Source: Roseiconus lacunae
GTDB lineage: Bacteria > Planctomycetota > Planctomycetia > Pirellulales > Pirellulaceae
Length of the DNA stretch: 64,000 nucleotides
Assembly: GCF_008312935.1 (NCBI RefSeq)
Contig: NZ_VSZO01000001.1
Location: 682,001 to 746,000 of the forward strand
Direction of reading: 5' to 3'
Below the pieces are notes generated by a model. That model was not told the DNA's origin. It did no database searches and was given only the letters and a program-made list of their open reading frames with translations. The position numbers and the translations under genes were made by a program. Shown piece by piece: positions 7,607 through 17,315 of the stretch; position 1 is the first letter of the stretch; each line of letters starts with the position of its first letter.

Positions 7607-10438
7607 GTGGCAGACGAAAACGACGATCAATCGCAGGATGAAGAGAACGGCTCCGGCGGCCCCCCACAGCCCGAAGGCGAGGGCGGCGGTGACGATCAAG
7701 ACCGCGGCGAAGGCGCCTTGCGGCTGATCGATTTGCCGATCGAGGATGAGCTGCGGGAGAGCTATCTGACTTACGCGATGAGCGTCATCGTCAGCCGAGC
7801 CCTGCCCGATGTTCGCGACGGCCTGAAGCCCAGTCAGCGGCGGATCTTAGTCGCGATGAACGACCTGAACCTCGGGCCGGGCAGCAAGCGGGTGAAGTGT
7901 GCGAAGATTTCCGGTGACACCTCCGGTAACTACCACCCCCACGGTGAGTCGGTAATTTACCCGACGCTGGTTCGCATGGCCCAGGAATGGAACATGCGAT
8001 CGCCCTTGATCGACAAGCAGGGAAATTTTGGTTCGATCGCGGGTCTGCCACCGGCGGCGATGCGGTACACCGAAGCCCGCCTCTCTGCCGTGGCCGCGGC
8101 ACTGCTGGACGACCTGAAGCTCGACACCGTTGACTACATCCCGACTTATGACGAGGCGCGGACCGAGCCGACCGTATTGCCGAGCAAGTTCCCTAACTTG
8201 CTGGTCAACGGTTCCGGCGGGATCGCCGTCGGGATGGCAACGAGCATCCCGCCGCACAACCCGACCGAAATCTGCGACGCGTTGATCAAATTGATCGACG
8301 AACCGGAAACGAGCATCGACGAGCTTTGCGAAATCGTGCCCGGGCCGGACTTTCCCACCGGTGGCATCATCTGCGGCCGAGCGGGCATCCGCCGCGGCTA
8401 CAAAACAGGCCGCAGCACGATCGTCGTTCGCGCTAAAACTCGCATCGAAGAGATGAAAGGCGGCCGTCACCGCATCATCGTTTCGGAAATCCCCTACCAG
8501 CAGTACCGCGACCGCGTGGTCGAAAAGATCGCCGCCTTGGTCAACGGCGATCGTATCAAGGGCATCTCCGGAATCCGCGATGAGTCGGACCTGAAGGAGC
8601 CGGTGCGTTTGGTAATCGAGCTGAAACGCAACGAAGATCCCGACGTGATCTTGAATCAGCTTTACCAGTTCTCGCCGCTCCAGGACACGATCTCGATGAT
8701 CTTCCTGGCGTTGGTCGATGGTAAGCCGCGCGAGCTAACGCTGAAAGAAATGCTCGCCGAATTTTTGCGGCACCGCGTCAACGTAATCCGCAGACGAACC
8801 CAGTTCTTGCTGGCCAAGGCACGACGCCGAAAGCACACCGTCGAAGGCCTGCTGTTGGCACTGGCCAACATTGACGAGATTATCCAAACGATCCGCACAA
8901 GCCGCACGCAAGCCGAAGCGAAGCAACGTTTGATGGGGATCGAGTGTCCTGCATCGATGATGCAACGCGCCCTCGGTGACGAAGGTTTTCGACAATTTCA
9001 ACTCGAACGCGGCGAAGCAGACACGTACGCGCTGACCAGTGTTCAGACCGACGAAATCCTGAAGATGCGTCTCGGTCAACTGGTCAACTTGGAACAGGAA
9101 AAGCTAACCGACGAGCATCGCCAGTTGCTCGAAGAGATCGCCGACTACCTGGACATCCTTGCCAACCAATCCCGTGTCCATGGCATCATCAAAGATGACC
9201 TGGAAGAGATGAAACGTCGTTTCGGGTCACCACGACGTACCGAAATCAGCAACGAAGAACTCGGTAACTTCGACCTCGAAGATCTGATCACCGAAGAAAC
9301 GATGGTCGTTTCGATCAGTCACGAAGGGTACATCAAACGCACCCCCAGCAGTGTCTACAACACACAGCGCCGTGGCGGCAAAGGACTAAAAGGTGCCAAG
9401 ACGGGTAGTGAAGACCCGATCGAACACCTGTTCGTCGCTAGCACCCACGCGTACTTGCTGTTCCTGACCACGACGGGCAAGGTCCGCTGGCAGAAAGTCT
9501 ACGACCTGCCACAATTGCCCCGTGACGCCAAAGGCCGAGCGATCGTCAATCTGCTCGCACTCGAAGAAGGCGAAAAGATCGCGTCCTGCCTCGCGGTCCG
9601 TGACTTCAATCAAGAAGGCTACTATGTGGTCATGGCGACGCGAAATGGCCTCGTCAAAAAGACACCGCTGGAACAATACAGCCGCCCCAAACGAGGTGGC
9701 ATCATCGCGATCAAACTGCGCGAAGATGACGAACTCGTTTCCGCCGCCGTTATCGGCCCCGGTGACGAAGTCATTCTGGTCACCTCGGCCGGAATGGCGA
9801 TTCGTTTCCGCGAATCCGATGCCCGTCCGATGGGACGCAACACCTCCGGCGTCAAAGGCATCAGCCTGGTCGGCGATGACAAAGTCGTCGGGATGGTTGT
9901 CGCCGAACCCGAAGCGACGTTGCTGACGGTTTGCGAAAACGGCTACGGCAAACGCACCCCATTCGGCCCACACGCAAGCGAAGGCGAGAGCGATGCGGAA
10001 TCAGAAGTCGACGGTGGATCTTCGTCGGCCCGCTACCGCACTCAAAAACGTGGCGGAAAAGGCCTTCGTGATATCAAGACCAGTGAACGCAATGGGAAAG
10101 TGATCGCGATCGCCCGCGTCGACGACCAAGACGAAATCTTCCTGATGACTGGCAAAGGAAAGATCCAACGAATCGCCGCCAAAGACGTGGGCGTGATCGG
10201 ACGTAACACCCAAGGCGTCCGCATCATGAGCGTCGATGGTGATGACTCATTGATCGCCGCCGTTCGAATCCCACCGGAAGAGGACGCCGAGGAAGAAGCT
10301 GTCGCCTCCGCTTCACCATCCGATGGCAACACTGGGGCTGATGCTGAGCCGGATCAAGCGGCGACCAGCGATGCGGCGGCTGCCGAAGGCTCGAACGAGC
10401 CCGACTCGGAATCCGAACCACCGGCAGCCGATCAGTAA
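7607..10438 (+). CDS. gyrA: DNA gyrase subunit A
   Basis: GTG start, 943 residues. The breakage-reunion domain has [20 protein letters not shown] near residue 50 and the active-site tyrosine Y154 in [10 protein letters not shown]. The C-terminal wheel carries the GyrA box QRRGGKG, with a variant QKRGGKG in a later blade, which separates it from ParC. The quinolone-interaction stretch reads [10 protein letters not shown] (residues 110-119), so E114, S115 and P119 replace E. coli D82, S83 and D87. The acidic N-terminal 35 residues and acidic Ala/Glu-rich C-terminal tail of about 60 residues are low-complexity additions. gyrB is not adjacent. A perfect stem-loop follows at 10464-10493. Confidence 0.97.
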   Translation: MADENDDQSQDEENGSGGPPQPEGEGGGDDQDRGEGALRLIDLPIEDELRESYLTYAMSVIVSRALPDVRDGLKPSQRRILVAMNDLNLGPGSKRVKCAKISGDTSGNYHPHGESVIYPTLVRMAQEWNMRSPLIDKQGNFGSIAGLPPAAMRYTEARLSAVAAALLDDLKLDTVDYIPTYDEARTEPTVLPSKFPNLLVNGSGGIAVGMATSIPPHNPTEICDALIKLIDEPETSIDELCEIVPGPDFPTGGIICGRAGIRRGYKTGRSTIVVRAKTRIEEMKGGRHRIIVSEIPYQQYRDRVVEKIAALVNGDRIKGISGIRDESDLKEPVRLVIELKRNEDPDVILNQLYQFSPLQDTISMIFLALVDGKPRELTLKEMLAEFLRHRVNVIRRRTQFLLAKARRRKHTVEGLLLALANIDEIIQTIRTSRTQAEAKQRLMGIECPASMMQRALGDEGFRQFQLERGEADTYALTSVQTDEILKMRLGQLVNLEQEKLTDEHRQLLEEIADYLDILANQSRVHGIIKDDLEEMKRRFGSPRRTEISNEELGNFDLEDLITEETMVVSISHEGYIKRTPSSVYNTQRRGGKGLKGAKTGSEDPIEHLFVASTHAYLLFLTTTGKVRWQKVYDLPQLPRDAKGRAIVNLLALEEGEKIASCLAVRDFNQEGYYVVMATRNGLVKKTPLEQYSRPKRGGIIAIKLREDDELVSAAVIGPGDEVILVTSAGMAIRFRESDARPMGRNTSGVKGISLVGDDKVVGMVVAEPEATLLTVCENGYGKRTPFGPHASEGESDAESEVDGGSSSARYRTQKRGGKGLRDIKTSERNGKVIAIARVDDQDEIFLMTGKGKIQRIAAKDVGVIGRNTQGVRIMSVDGDDSLIAAVRIPPEEDAEEEAVASASPSDGNTGADAEPDQAATSDAAAAEGSNEPDSESEPPAADQ

Positions 10439-10463
10439 CCGCCGAATGCGATACTCCGGTCCC

Positions 10464-10493
10464 CGCTTCACTCTCTCGCGCGGGAGTGAAGCG
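10464..10493 (+). terminator. Stem-loop between convergent gyrA and the next gene
   Basis: CGCTTCACTC and GAGTGAAGCG make a perfect 10-bp stem with a 10-base loop, 26 bases after the gyrA stop and before the end of the convergent gene at 10589. There is no T run on either side, so it is a candidate terminator or 3'-end stabiliser only. Confidence 0.5.
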
Positions 10494-10588
10494 AAGGATC
10501 GATGCCCGTGAGAGATCGCAATCTCAGTGCCCGCCGAATTGGCACGCCTTCTTTGGTTCAACCCGACAAACGATCGACCGACAAACGA

Positions 10589-11605
10589 TCAAGGCGAAAG
10601 CGACTCAAGCCCACAACGCATCACGTGATCGTTGGCTACAAGCCATTGCGATTGATCCATCCGCTTTGCGAGGATCTGCCAATGCTCTCGGTCAACGGCT
10701 AGTAACTGCGCCAACGAACTGGGCGTGTCCTCATCGACCCGAGTTCGACTAGCAAGCAACGATTGGATCCGCGCGCGTTGCTCGGCGTCTAAATCGTTCC
10801 GCGTCAGTGATGAGCGCAACAACGGCACAACGCAACTGCCATAGCTGGCAAGCTCTCGGACGGCAGCACGTCGATGTGCACTCTTCGTCGACTTCATTTG
10901 ATCGACCAAGTCGTTGACTTGATCGCGCGACACCGTCGACAAGAGGTGGGTGTTCTGACGCAAATAGTTTTCCGTTCGCCGCGTCAACTCTGAAACACTG
11001 CGTCCCCGCAGAATACGAGCCAGGATCGACTCAAGGTGAACGCTAAACCCATCCTCGTCTTGGCCGACGATGTGCAGAAGTGTTGGGCCGGTACAGGCTT
11101 CATTTAGATTCGAAGCAACATCGGTGATGCGACGGGTTCGAAACAAGATTGGTCCGTCAACCGGTTGAATCAATTCACCTTGTTCGCCCGTCGCGGTGAT
11201 CATCGATTCGATTCGAATCACGCCTTTGTATTCCGCCGTTAAACGAACGCTTTGATAACTGTCGCGATAGCTGTAATAAACGGCCGGTATCCCGGACGAC
11301 GCGGAGACCGAAATGTTTTCTTCCAGGCGTGCACAATGGTGTTCTTCGGATCCCTTACGATAGCGCATCGGATCGACTTCGAGCCGGCCATGGACCATTT
11401 TGAAGCGAACTGGCCCCCCTTCACAAAAAACGCCAGCCGGTAAGGGCTGGCATTGGCGACAAGGCGATGTGTTTTTAGAGAGGTGTCGGCAGTCAGGTGA
11501 GCGAGGTGTTTCGAGACCGTGACCGGGAGTCGGCTCCTCTGCCAGAGTCGACTCAAAAGGCATTGCCAACAATGTGGCAAATGCAACTAGGTAGGCATAC
11601 CTCAT
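10589..11605 (-). CDS. Secreted protein of unknown function
   Basis: From the ATG at 11605 the protein has 338 residues. This start is preferred because AGGAG lies about 10 bases upstream and it places a clean signal peptide at the N-terminus (MRYAYLVAFATLLAMPF ... STLAEE). The mature part begins with a Cys-rich stretch (CRHLSKNTSPCRQCQPLPAGVFC). A central beta-rich region of about residues 90-200 has no motif I know. The C-terminal third is helical and contains RRAAVRELASYGSCVVPLLRSSL, which resembles one or two HEAT-like repeats. It converges with gyrA and is followed upstream by an inverted repeat at 11697-11719. No function can be assigned. Confidence 0.65.
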   Translation of the reverse strand: MRYAYLVAFATLLAMPFESTLAEEPTPGHGLETPRSPDCRHLSKNTSPCRQCQPLPAGVFCEGGPVRFKMVHGRLEVDPMRYRKGSEEHHCARLEENISVSASSGIPAVYYSYRDSYQSVRLTAEYKGVIRIESMITATGEQGELIQPVDGPILFRTRRITDVASNLNEACTGPTLLHIVGQDEDGFSVHLESILARILRGRSVSELTRRTENYLRQNTHLLSTVSRDQVNDLVDQMKSTKSAHRRAAVRELASYGSCVVPLLRSSLTRNDLDAEQRARIQSLLASRTRVDEDTPSSLAQLLAVDREHWQILAKRMDQSQWLVANDHVMRCGLESLSP

Positions 11606-11696
11606 CGCGTCACCGCTCCTTTTCCACGCCATTGAATGGACGTGAAATAAGCACTTTCGTGCGGCCAAAAACAATCCGTTTTGGGGCTGACTAAGT

Positions 11697-11719
11697 GTCC
11701 GATAGTTGATTATCGGGAC
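11697..11719. promoter_or_regulatory. Inverted repeat upstream of the secreted protein gene
   Basis: GTCCGATA and TATCGGGAC flank GTTGAT, a near-perfect 8-bp dyad about 92 bases before the ATG at 11605. It could be an operator or a small hairpin. Nothing else identifies it. Confidence 0.25.
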
Positions 11720-11920
11720 CGGTAACAGATCAATTCAATGTTTCTTTGAAGGAACGGTTCAGGTTGTGTGATTAGGGGCGACGCTATTCCCTAACCTTGC
11801 TCTTAAGTCAAATCAGGACCGTGTCTTTTACGCCTGATCAACTGGACACTTTCGCATGCATCAATACAAGCTTGCTAAAGCATTTCGATTGAAACGATCA
11901 AGCCGAGACAACGCCGGTGA

Positions 11921-13015
11921 TCATTCACCGACCTTGGTCGTGACGTCGAAACCAAGGTCTCGAATCAATTGATAGTCTTCTTCGGGAGCTTGACCCTTGG
12001 TGGTGAGATAGTCACCGACAAAGACGCTGTTAGCGATATAAAGACCGAGTGACTGCAAAGATCGCAGATGCAATTCACGACCGCCTGCGATACGCAATTC
12101 ACGATCGGGGTTTACAAAGCGGAACATTGCCAAAGCACGTAAGCAATCTTGAGGCGACAAGTCGTCGTTACCTTGAAGTGGGGTGCCATCGATCGCGTTG
12201 AGGAAATTCAAGGGGATCGACTGAACCCCCAGGTCCTTCAGGTCAAACGCCATCGAGATCACATCGTCAATCGTTTCGCCCATTCCGATGATGCCACCGC
12301 TACACATCTCCATTCCGGCGTTCTTGACGTGACGCAACGTTTCAACGCGATCGGCGTAGGTGTGTGTCGTGCAGATCTTACCGTAGTACTCTTCGCCGGT
12401 ATTGAGGTTGTGGTTGACCCGATCAACGCCACATGCTTTCAGCCGATCGGCTTGTTCACGCGAAAGGAGCCCCAGGCAAGCGCAGATATCCAACCCATAT
12501 TGCTCTTTGATGACAGGAACGATCTCTTCGACCGCTTTCATCTCTCGCTCGTTCGGACCTCGGGCGGAGATCACAAGGCAGTAGGTCTTCGCACCTTGCT
12601 CGGCCGCGATCCGAGCCGCGTCCATCAACTTGTCACGCTTCAGAATGTTGTACTTTGGAATCTCGGCGTCAGAGATTTTTGACTGACTGCAGTAATGACA
12701 ATCTTCCGGGCACAAGCCGCTTTTGGCGTTCATCAAAAAGTAAAGCTGAACGGTTTTGCCAAAGTGCTTCTTACGAATTCGTGACGCAGCGTCGACCAAC
12801 CGAAGGATCTCGTCGTCATCGGATTCCAATATTTGACGAGCTTCGTCGCGGGTAAGCTCACCGCCGCTTAAAACTCGGTCGGCCCAATCATCGAAACGAT
12901 TCGAAGATCGAACGGGCGCGGTTTCGGTGGAGGGGCTTAGGTCAGTCGCCATGATTGCTTGCTCGGAGCGTGCTCGTATCAATTCGGAAGTTCGTTCTGC
13001 CCGACGGAGGGTCAT
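11921..13015 (-). CDS. bioB: Biotin synthase
   Basis: This is a radical-SAM enzyme with the BioB cluster motif CPEDCHYC (CxxxCxxC) near residue 117, preceded by VQLYFLMNAKSG. GGIIGMGETIDD and SIPLNFLNAIDGTPL are also typical, as is RIAGGREL near the C-terminus. BioB inserts sulfur into dethiobiotin using a [4Fe-4S] and a [2Fe-2S] cluster. The frame allows a start at 13015 (364 residues) or at ATG 12952 (343 residues); neither has a clear Shine-Dalgarno site, and the shorter form is closer to the usual family length. No other biotin gene is nearby. A biotin-dependent pyruvate carboxylase lies at 48.6 kb. Confidence 0.95.
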   Translation of the reverse strand: MTLRRAERTSELIRARSEQAIMATDLSPSTETAPVRSSNRFDDWADRVLSGGELTRDEARQILESDDDEILRLVDAASRIRKKHFGKTVQLYFLMNAKSGLCPEDCHYCSQSKISDAEIPKYNILKRDKLMDAARIAAEQGAKTYCLVISARGPNEREMKAVEEIVPVIKEQYGLDICACLGLLSREQADRLKACGVDRVNHNLNTGEEYYGKICTTHTYADRVETLRHVKNAGMEMCSGGIIGMGETIDDVISMAFDLKDLGVQSIPLNFLNAIDGTPLQGNDDLSPQDCLRALAMFRFVNPDRELRIAGGRELHLRSLQSLGLYIANSVFVGDYLTTKGQAPEEDYQLIRDLGFDVTTKVGE

Positions 13016-13360
13016 CGGCGGGAGGACGATAGTTTACCAGGCAACCAACATGTTCATCTGCGGAAGCCAACTCGACAAGGCGGAGCAAGGCCGAAACAGG
13101 CATTCGATGGCCTAAAAATAACCTCCTCGCGATTGTCGCCACATCACCGCAGGCGAAAAATCCCCCTAGAAACAGAGACATTTGATGCGGCGTTGTTTGA
13201 CCTGCCGTGCCGGCCGGTTGCCTGAACGTCAATGAAGTCTCAGTTCGTGGCACCGCCCTCGCTAGAGGCGTCACGGCGGAGGATCACGTGAGCAATGGAG
13301 CCCCGAAACTGCTAGACTTTTAACGCGACCATCGTCCTGCTTTCCCACCACCGGCAACCC
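13016..13360. other. Divergent intergenic region bioB / PSP1 gene
   Basis: These 345 bases separate two divergent genes and must hold both promoters. I see no BirA-type operator pair, riboswitch or repeat element, and the short open frames crossing it have no recognisable protein features. Confidence 0.4.
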
Positions 13361-13906
13361 GTGCAATTTTTCTTCATACGAATCGGCGCCCTCGCTGAAA
13401 TCCGCATCGCGTCGGCACTGCTACCGCTGCGACGTGGCCAGCGTGTGGTGGTCAGAACGCAGCGAGGAATCGAGATCGGTCACGTCAGTGCGCCCTGTCC
13501 CGCTGAGACTCAGCGGCGAATGGGACCGGTGGTCTGTCGTGTGGTCCGCCCGACGACGGAATCCGACGAAATGCTGGTGCGGCGTTTAGAGAAATACCGT
13601 AGCAAGGCGGTCGAAGCCTGTCGCAAACGACTCTCTGAATCGGGCAGTCATTGTACGCTGCTGGATGTCGACCAACTCTTTGACGGCGGCACGATCGTGA
13701 TGCAATTCCTGGGCGACGTCGATGACGTCGCCGACTCGATCGCGCAAGAAGTCACCGAGGAATACGAAAGCGTCGTCAAGACGAAACACCTTGCCGAGTT
13801 ACTCAGCGAGGGCTGTGGCCCCGGATGTGGCACCGAGGGCGGGGGCGGCTGTGGAACCCAAGGCGGTTGCGGCACCGCCTGTTCGAGCTGCCATCACGGC
13901 GGTTAG
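13361..13906 (+). CDS. PSP1-domain protein with Cys/Gly-rich C-terminal tail
   Basis: GTG start, 181 residues. Residues 1-145 follow the bacterial PSP1 C-terminal domain pattern: RGQRVVVRTQRGIEIGHV, EKYRSKAVEACRKRL and DGGTIVMQFLG. Relatives include YaaT of Bacillus, which is involved in RNA turnover and sporulation or competence signalling. Residues from about 150 to the end form a tail with eight Cys among Gly, Thr and Ser (pattern CGPGCGTEG ... CGTQGGCGTACSSCHHGG). A Cys-rich tail is known on YaaT-type proteins and probably binds metal, perhaps an Fe-S cluster. It is convergent with the FKBP gene 25 bases downstream. Confidence 0.75.
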   Translation: MQFFFIRIGALAEIRIASALLPLRRGQRVVVRTQRGIEIGHVSAPCPAETQRRMGPVVCRVVRPTTESDEMLVRRLEKYRSKAVEACRKRLSESGSHCTLLDVDQLFDGGTIVMQFLGDVDDVADSIAQEVTEEYESVVKTKHLAELLSEGCGPGCGTEGGGGCGTQGGCGTACSSCHHGG

Positions 13907-13931
13907 CCGCCGCATCGAGAATCGAAATCGC

Positions 13932-14657
13932 TTACAGAATGTCTAGCAATTCGACTTCAAAAACCAACACTTCGTTGGGGCCGATCGCACCGGCACTTCC
14001 ACGCTCGCCGTAAGCCAGATCGGAAGGGATGTAAAGCATCCACTTGCTACCGACCTTCATCTTCTGAAGCGCCATCGTCCAGCCCTTGATCACGCCGCCG
14101 ACCGTGAACTCGGCCGGCTCGCCACGCTGCACGCTGCTATCGAACACTTCGCCATTGATTAGCTTTCCGGTGTAATGAACACGCACGGTGTCGGACTGGG
14201 TTGGCGTACCACCATCGCCTTCTTTGATGACTTTGTACTGAAGCCCGCCTTCGAGTTGCTTGACGCCTTCCTTTTGCGCGTTCTCTTTCAACCAAGCAAC
14301 ACCCTTTGCCTTGTTTTCCAAGGCTTGCTTCTTAATCTCGGCCGCCATCTCTTGGTGACGTGTGTTGAGCAATTTTTGCAGTGTCGTTTGGACAGCCACA
14401 AGTTCTTCGCGTGTCAGTTTCATGTCGCGACTTGCCAACGCATCGCTGACCCCGACCGTGAAAGACTCGGCGGTGAAGTCTTCGGCGCGGAGCCCTTGTT
14501 GAACCATTTGCTGCCCCATCGACAGCCCCAGGAAATAACCGACCTTGTCGGCAGGAGCATCTCCGACAGAAGCGTCGGCAGGTTGTTCATTGTCTTGTGC
14601 TTTGGTCATCATCGTCATCATGGAAAGCGCGACGAAAACCATCAGGCAACGTTGCAT
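13932..14657 (-). CDS. Exported FKBP-type peptidyl-prolyl cis-trans isomerase (Mip/FkpA-like)
   Basis: 241 residues. A signal peptide (MQRCLMVFVALSMMTMMTKAQ) is followed by a Mip-type helical N-domain (GYFLGLSMGQQMVQQGL, then LTREELVAVQTTLQKLL). The C-terminal FKBP domain has VRVHYTGKLINGEVFDSS, GVIKGWTMALQKMKVG and SDLAYGERGSAGAIGPNEVLVFEVELL. Such proteins act as periplasmic folding helpers, dimerising through the N-domain. The genomic setting offers no specific client. Confidence 0.93.
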   Translation of the reverse strand: MQRCLMVFVALSMMTMMTKAQDNEQPADASVGDAPADKVGYFLGLSMGQQMVQQGLRAEDFTAESFTVGVSDALASRDMKLTREELVAVQTTLQKLLNTRHQEMAAEIKKQALENKAKGVAWLKENAQKEGVKQLEGGLQYKVIKEGDGGTPTQSDTVRVHYTGKLINGEVFDSSVQRGEPAEFTVGGVIKGWTMALQKMKVGSKWMLYIPSDLAYGERGSAGAIGPNEVLVFEVELLDIL

Positions 14658-15866
14658 AGGATCTGTCCTCGATTCATCGCCGAAGATGTCCTGCCCTGAA
14701 CGTCAAAACCAGGACTCGGCGCGGGGGTGGGGGTGGGACTGCCAAACGTCAATGTGGGGCGAATTCAGTGAGCTGGACGCGAGGTCCACACGTTTTTCCG
14801 GCAGCGAAACTTGCGTTTGAAGTAAAACGCGACGCAAAGAATGATACCAGTTATCGCTCGCAATGCACCATGGTATCCAAGAACGAGGGAAACACTGACT
14901 TACAATTCGGGGGGGAGTGAGAGCTTCGGATAAGGTGCATCCCTCGCCGCTTCCCATCGTGGGCTGACGTGGCTCGACGAATACTGAGTTTCTAGCAAAG
15001 ACACACGTTTTAGCGATTGAAACAAACCGCCTTCCCTGACAGGGGGCAATTCGACACCAAAGCGGAGGAACCACCGGTTTGCCGTTGGATTTTGCTAAGC
15101 CAGGGTGTAGGCTTGACAGCGAGAAGGATCGTTTTCTGTCTCACCGGACCGATAGGAAGGTCAAACGAGACTGTCGAATCAGTCGCCCTCAGGAACGGCT
15201 TTCTGCAAACGGTTCGTCTGAACCCGCAAATCATCACGCCGCGTGATCGCCACACCGCACCATAGACGCGCGACGAAGGCCTGCAAAGGAATTCTGAAGC
15301 TAGCAACGCTCAGAACACTTCCGTAGGGATATGGGGTGAAGCGTTTTGTGATGTGAAGAGTGGCGGGCGAATCAAATCTTGGCTGAAATTGCCTTGAAAC
15401 AATCCGACCACCCCGAAGATGGTTTGGGAGCCGGCCCAGCGACGGGCCCTCCCGGTCGCCGAAGCGTCAGCCCTCTGGCAAGCGATAGGGTGCAGGAAAA
15501 CACACATCAATTTTTTGGACAGAGTTAGCAAGGCAGCTCTTTAAAGACTGAGCCCTGCAAAACTAGCGCATCATCTAGACCAAATGTTCGAGTTCGGTTC
15601 ATCAGCCGACGGGCGTTAGCCCCGGCTATTGCACCGAAACCGTGGCTAACGCCATGCGGCTAATCCTCGTTTTAAAGATTGACGAAGCACTCGGGCATCA
15701 ACAATCCACATGGACCTGTAGTCCAGACGGCGCCGGGCCAACGCCCACACCCAAACGCCGAACAGAACAACGCAAAGGGCAACACTAACCAATCCCCTTT
15801 GCCTTCACCTTTTTCGTTGCAACTTCTTTAAACGCAACGATCCATTCATGCATCACCGAAGACCAG
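14658..15866. other. Gene-poor stretch of 1.2 kb
   Basis: No open frame here has a convincing protein signature or start. The region begins with a G-rich patch at about 14721-14740 (runs of 5, 5 and 3 G) that could form a G-quadruplex. It contains one full copy of the dispersed palindromic element at 15566-15690. I looked for tmRNA, SRP RNA and RNase P signatures and saw none. The last 170 bases must hold the helicase promoter. Confidence 0.5.
15566..15690 (+). repeat. Dispersed palindromic element, copy A
   Basis: About 125 bp. The left end GCGCATCATCTAGAC is a 12/15 match to the left end of copy F (GTGCTTCGTCTAGAC). The right end TTGACGAAGCAC is its approximate reverse complement. Between them lies an inner dyad, GGCGTTAGCC with GGCTAACGCC, inside AGCCGACGGGCG ... 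CGCCATGCGGCT. It lies between the FKBP and helicase genes, outside any gene. Confidence 0.75.
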
Positions 15867-17198
15867 ATGCGTGACAATTATCAGACAACTTGTATGCAAA
15901 ATTTTGAATCGATGGATTTGTTCCGTCCCCTTCAACGGGCCCTTTCGGAACTGAATTACAAACACCCCACTCCGATCCAAGCACAAGCGATCCCTCCGGC
16001 AATCGATGGCGTTGACATCTTGGGGTGCGCGAGCACCGGAACCGGAAAGACGGCTGCCTTCGCGATTCCAATCTTGGATTACCTCGGCTTCGAAAAACCG
16101 CGAGCCAAACCCAATCGCCCAACCGCGTTAGTGCTCGCCCCGACACGTGAACTGGCAATCCAGATCGGCGAAAGCTTCGATCGCTACGGCAAGCACATGA
16201 AGTTTCGCCAAACGTTGGTTTATGGTGGAATCAAACAAGGTTCACAAACGCGATCACTCGGCAAGGGGACCGATGTCCTGGTAGCAACACCCGGACGCCT
16301 CATTGATCTGATGGACCAAGGGCATGTCGACTTAAGCGACGTGCAAATTTTCGTTCTCGATGAAGCCGACCGGATGCTCGACATGGGTTTCCTCCCGGCG
16401 CTGAAACGAATCGTGACCAAGTTGCCCCGAGAGCGGCAGTCCATGTTCTTTTCGGCGACGTTGGCTCCAAAGATTCGTGAACTCGCGGCAACGTTTTTGT
16501 TCAACCCTGTCGCGGTCACTGTGCCTTCGAAGTCGATGACCGCAGACGGAGTCGATCAGACAATTCGTTTCATGCAAAAGGGCGATAAGTTCGCCGAACT
16601 GCAGTCGATTCTGAGTACCGACGATGTCGAACGTGCGATCGTGTTCACTCGAACTAAGCGTGGCGCCAATCGTTTGGTTCAAAAACTCGATCGACAAGGG
16701 ATCACAGGCGCGGCCATTCACGGCAATAAATCTCAACAGTCCCGTCAGCGTGCACTTCAAGCATTCCGAGACAAACGGGTGAGCGCGTTGGTAGCGACCG
16801 ACGTCGCTGCACGCGGGATCGACGTCCAAGGCGTCACTCACGTCATCAATTACGACATGCCGGTCGAACCAGAAAGCTACGTGCACCGCATCGGGCGAAC
16901 CGGCCGCGCCGGGAAAACGGGCATCGCGATCTCGTTTTGCACTGAAGCAGAAATCGAAGAACTGCGGGCGATCAAGAAACTGATCGGATCGAATCTGCGT
17001 GTGGAAAACGAAGAACACATGCCGAAATCCCCGAAATCGTCATCAACGTCGAATAAGAAAAAATCGGCGAGAAACACTGGTTCAAGACATCACGGTTCAA
17101 GAAACACTGGCTCGGGGCAGAATCGTGGTACCACACAGAAAACGCGATCGAAGTCCAGGCGTAAGCCGCACGCGAAGCGCAAACCTGTGACCGCTTGA
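15867..17198 (+). CDS. DEAD-box RNA helicase (RhlE type)
   Basis: 443 residues with all helicase motifs in order: Q motif around HPTPIQAQAIPPA, Walker A ASTGTGKT, PTRELAIQ, DEADRMLDMGF, SAT, TDVAARGIDVQG and HRIGRTGRAGKTG. A basic Ser/Lys/Arg-rich tail of about 60 residues follows, including two near-repeats of RNTGS, and probably binds RNA. RhlE-type helicases act in ribosome assembly and mRNA decay, often in the cold. A second ATG at 15894 (MQNFESMDLF) matches the usual family N-terminus and may be the true start. Confidence 0.93.
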   Translation: MRDNYQTTCMQNFESMDLFRPLQRALSELNYKHPTPIQAQAIPPAIDGVDILGCASTGTGKTAAFAIPILDYLGFEKPRAKPNRPTALVLAPTRELAIQIGESFDRYGKHMKFRQTLVYGGIKQGSQTRSLGKGTDVLVATPGRLIDLMDQGHVDLSDVQIFVLDEADRMLDMGFLPALKRIVTKLPRERQSMFFSATLAPKIRELAATFLFNPVAVTVPSKSMTADGVDQTIRFMQKGDKFAELQSILSTDDVERAIVFTRTKRGANRLVQKLDRQGITGAAIHGNKSQQSRQRALQAFRDKRVSALVATDVAARGIDVQGVTHVINYDMPVEPESYVHRIGRTGRAGKTGIAISFCTEAEIEELRAIKKLIGSNLRVENEEHMPKSPKSSSTSNKKKSARNTGSRHHGSRNTGSGQNRGTTQKTRSKSRRKPHAKRKPVTA

Positions 17199-17282
17199 TC
17201 GCATCGTTGATCGGGCACCAAAGACTCTTCGTCGCTTTCTGGGCGACGATACAGACTCTGGCATCATTGTTGCTCCCCAGCT

Positions 17283-17300
17283 TTGACAAACAATTGTCAA
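17283..17300. promoter_or_regulatory. Inverted repeat just before the photolyase start
   Basis: TTGACAA and TTGTCAA are perfect 7-bp half-sites separated by ACAA. The 18-bp dyad ends 15 bases before the ATG at 17316, where a bound repressor could block initiation. Its left half also resembles a -35 box. The identity of any regulator is unknown. Confidence 0.4.
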
Positions 17301-17315
17301 CACAAGAGCAACAAG

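Noticed and set aside
13016-13360. Possible BirA operator upstream of bioB
   Set aside because: A stretch TGGTAAACT resembles one half-site, but the partner half at proper spacing is absent.
14721-14740. G-quadruplex-forming patch
   Set aside because: Only three long G runs are clear; a fourth run is short, so it is mentioned with the gene-less stretch and not reported as a feature.
14703-15306. Two minus-strand frames of about 100-120 codons
   Set aside because: No protein motif, no start context, biased composition of random type; kept as gene-poor sequence.
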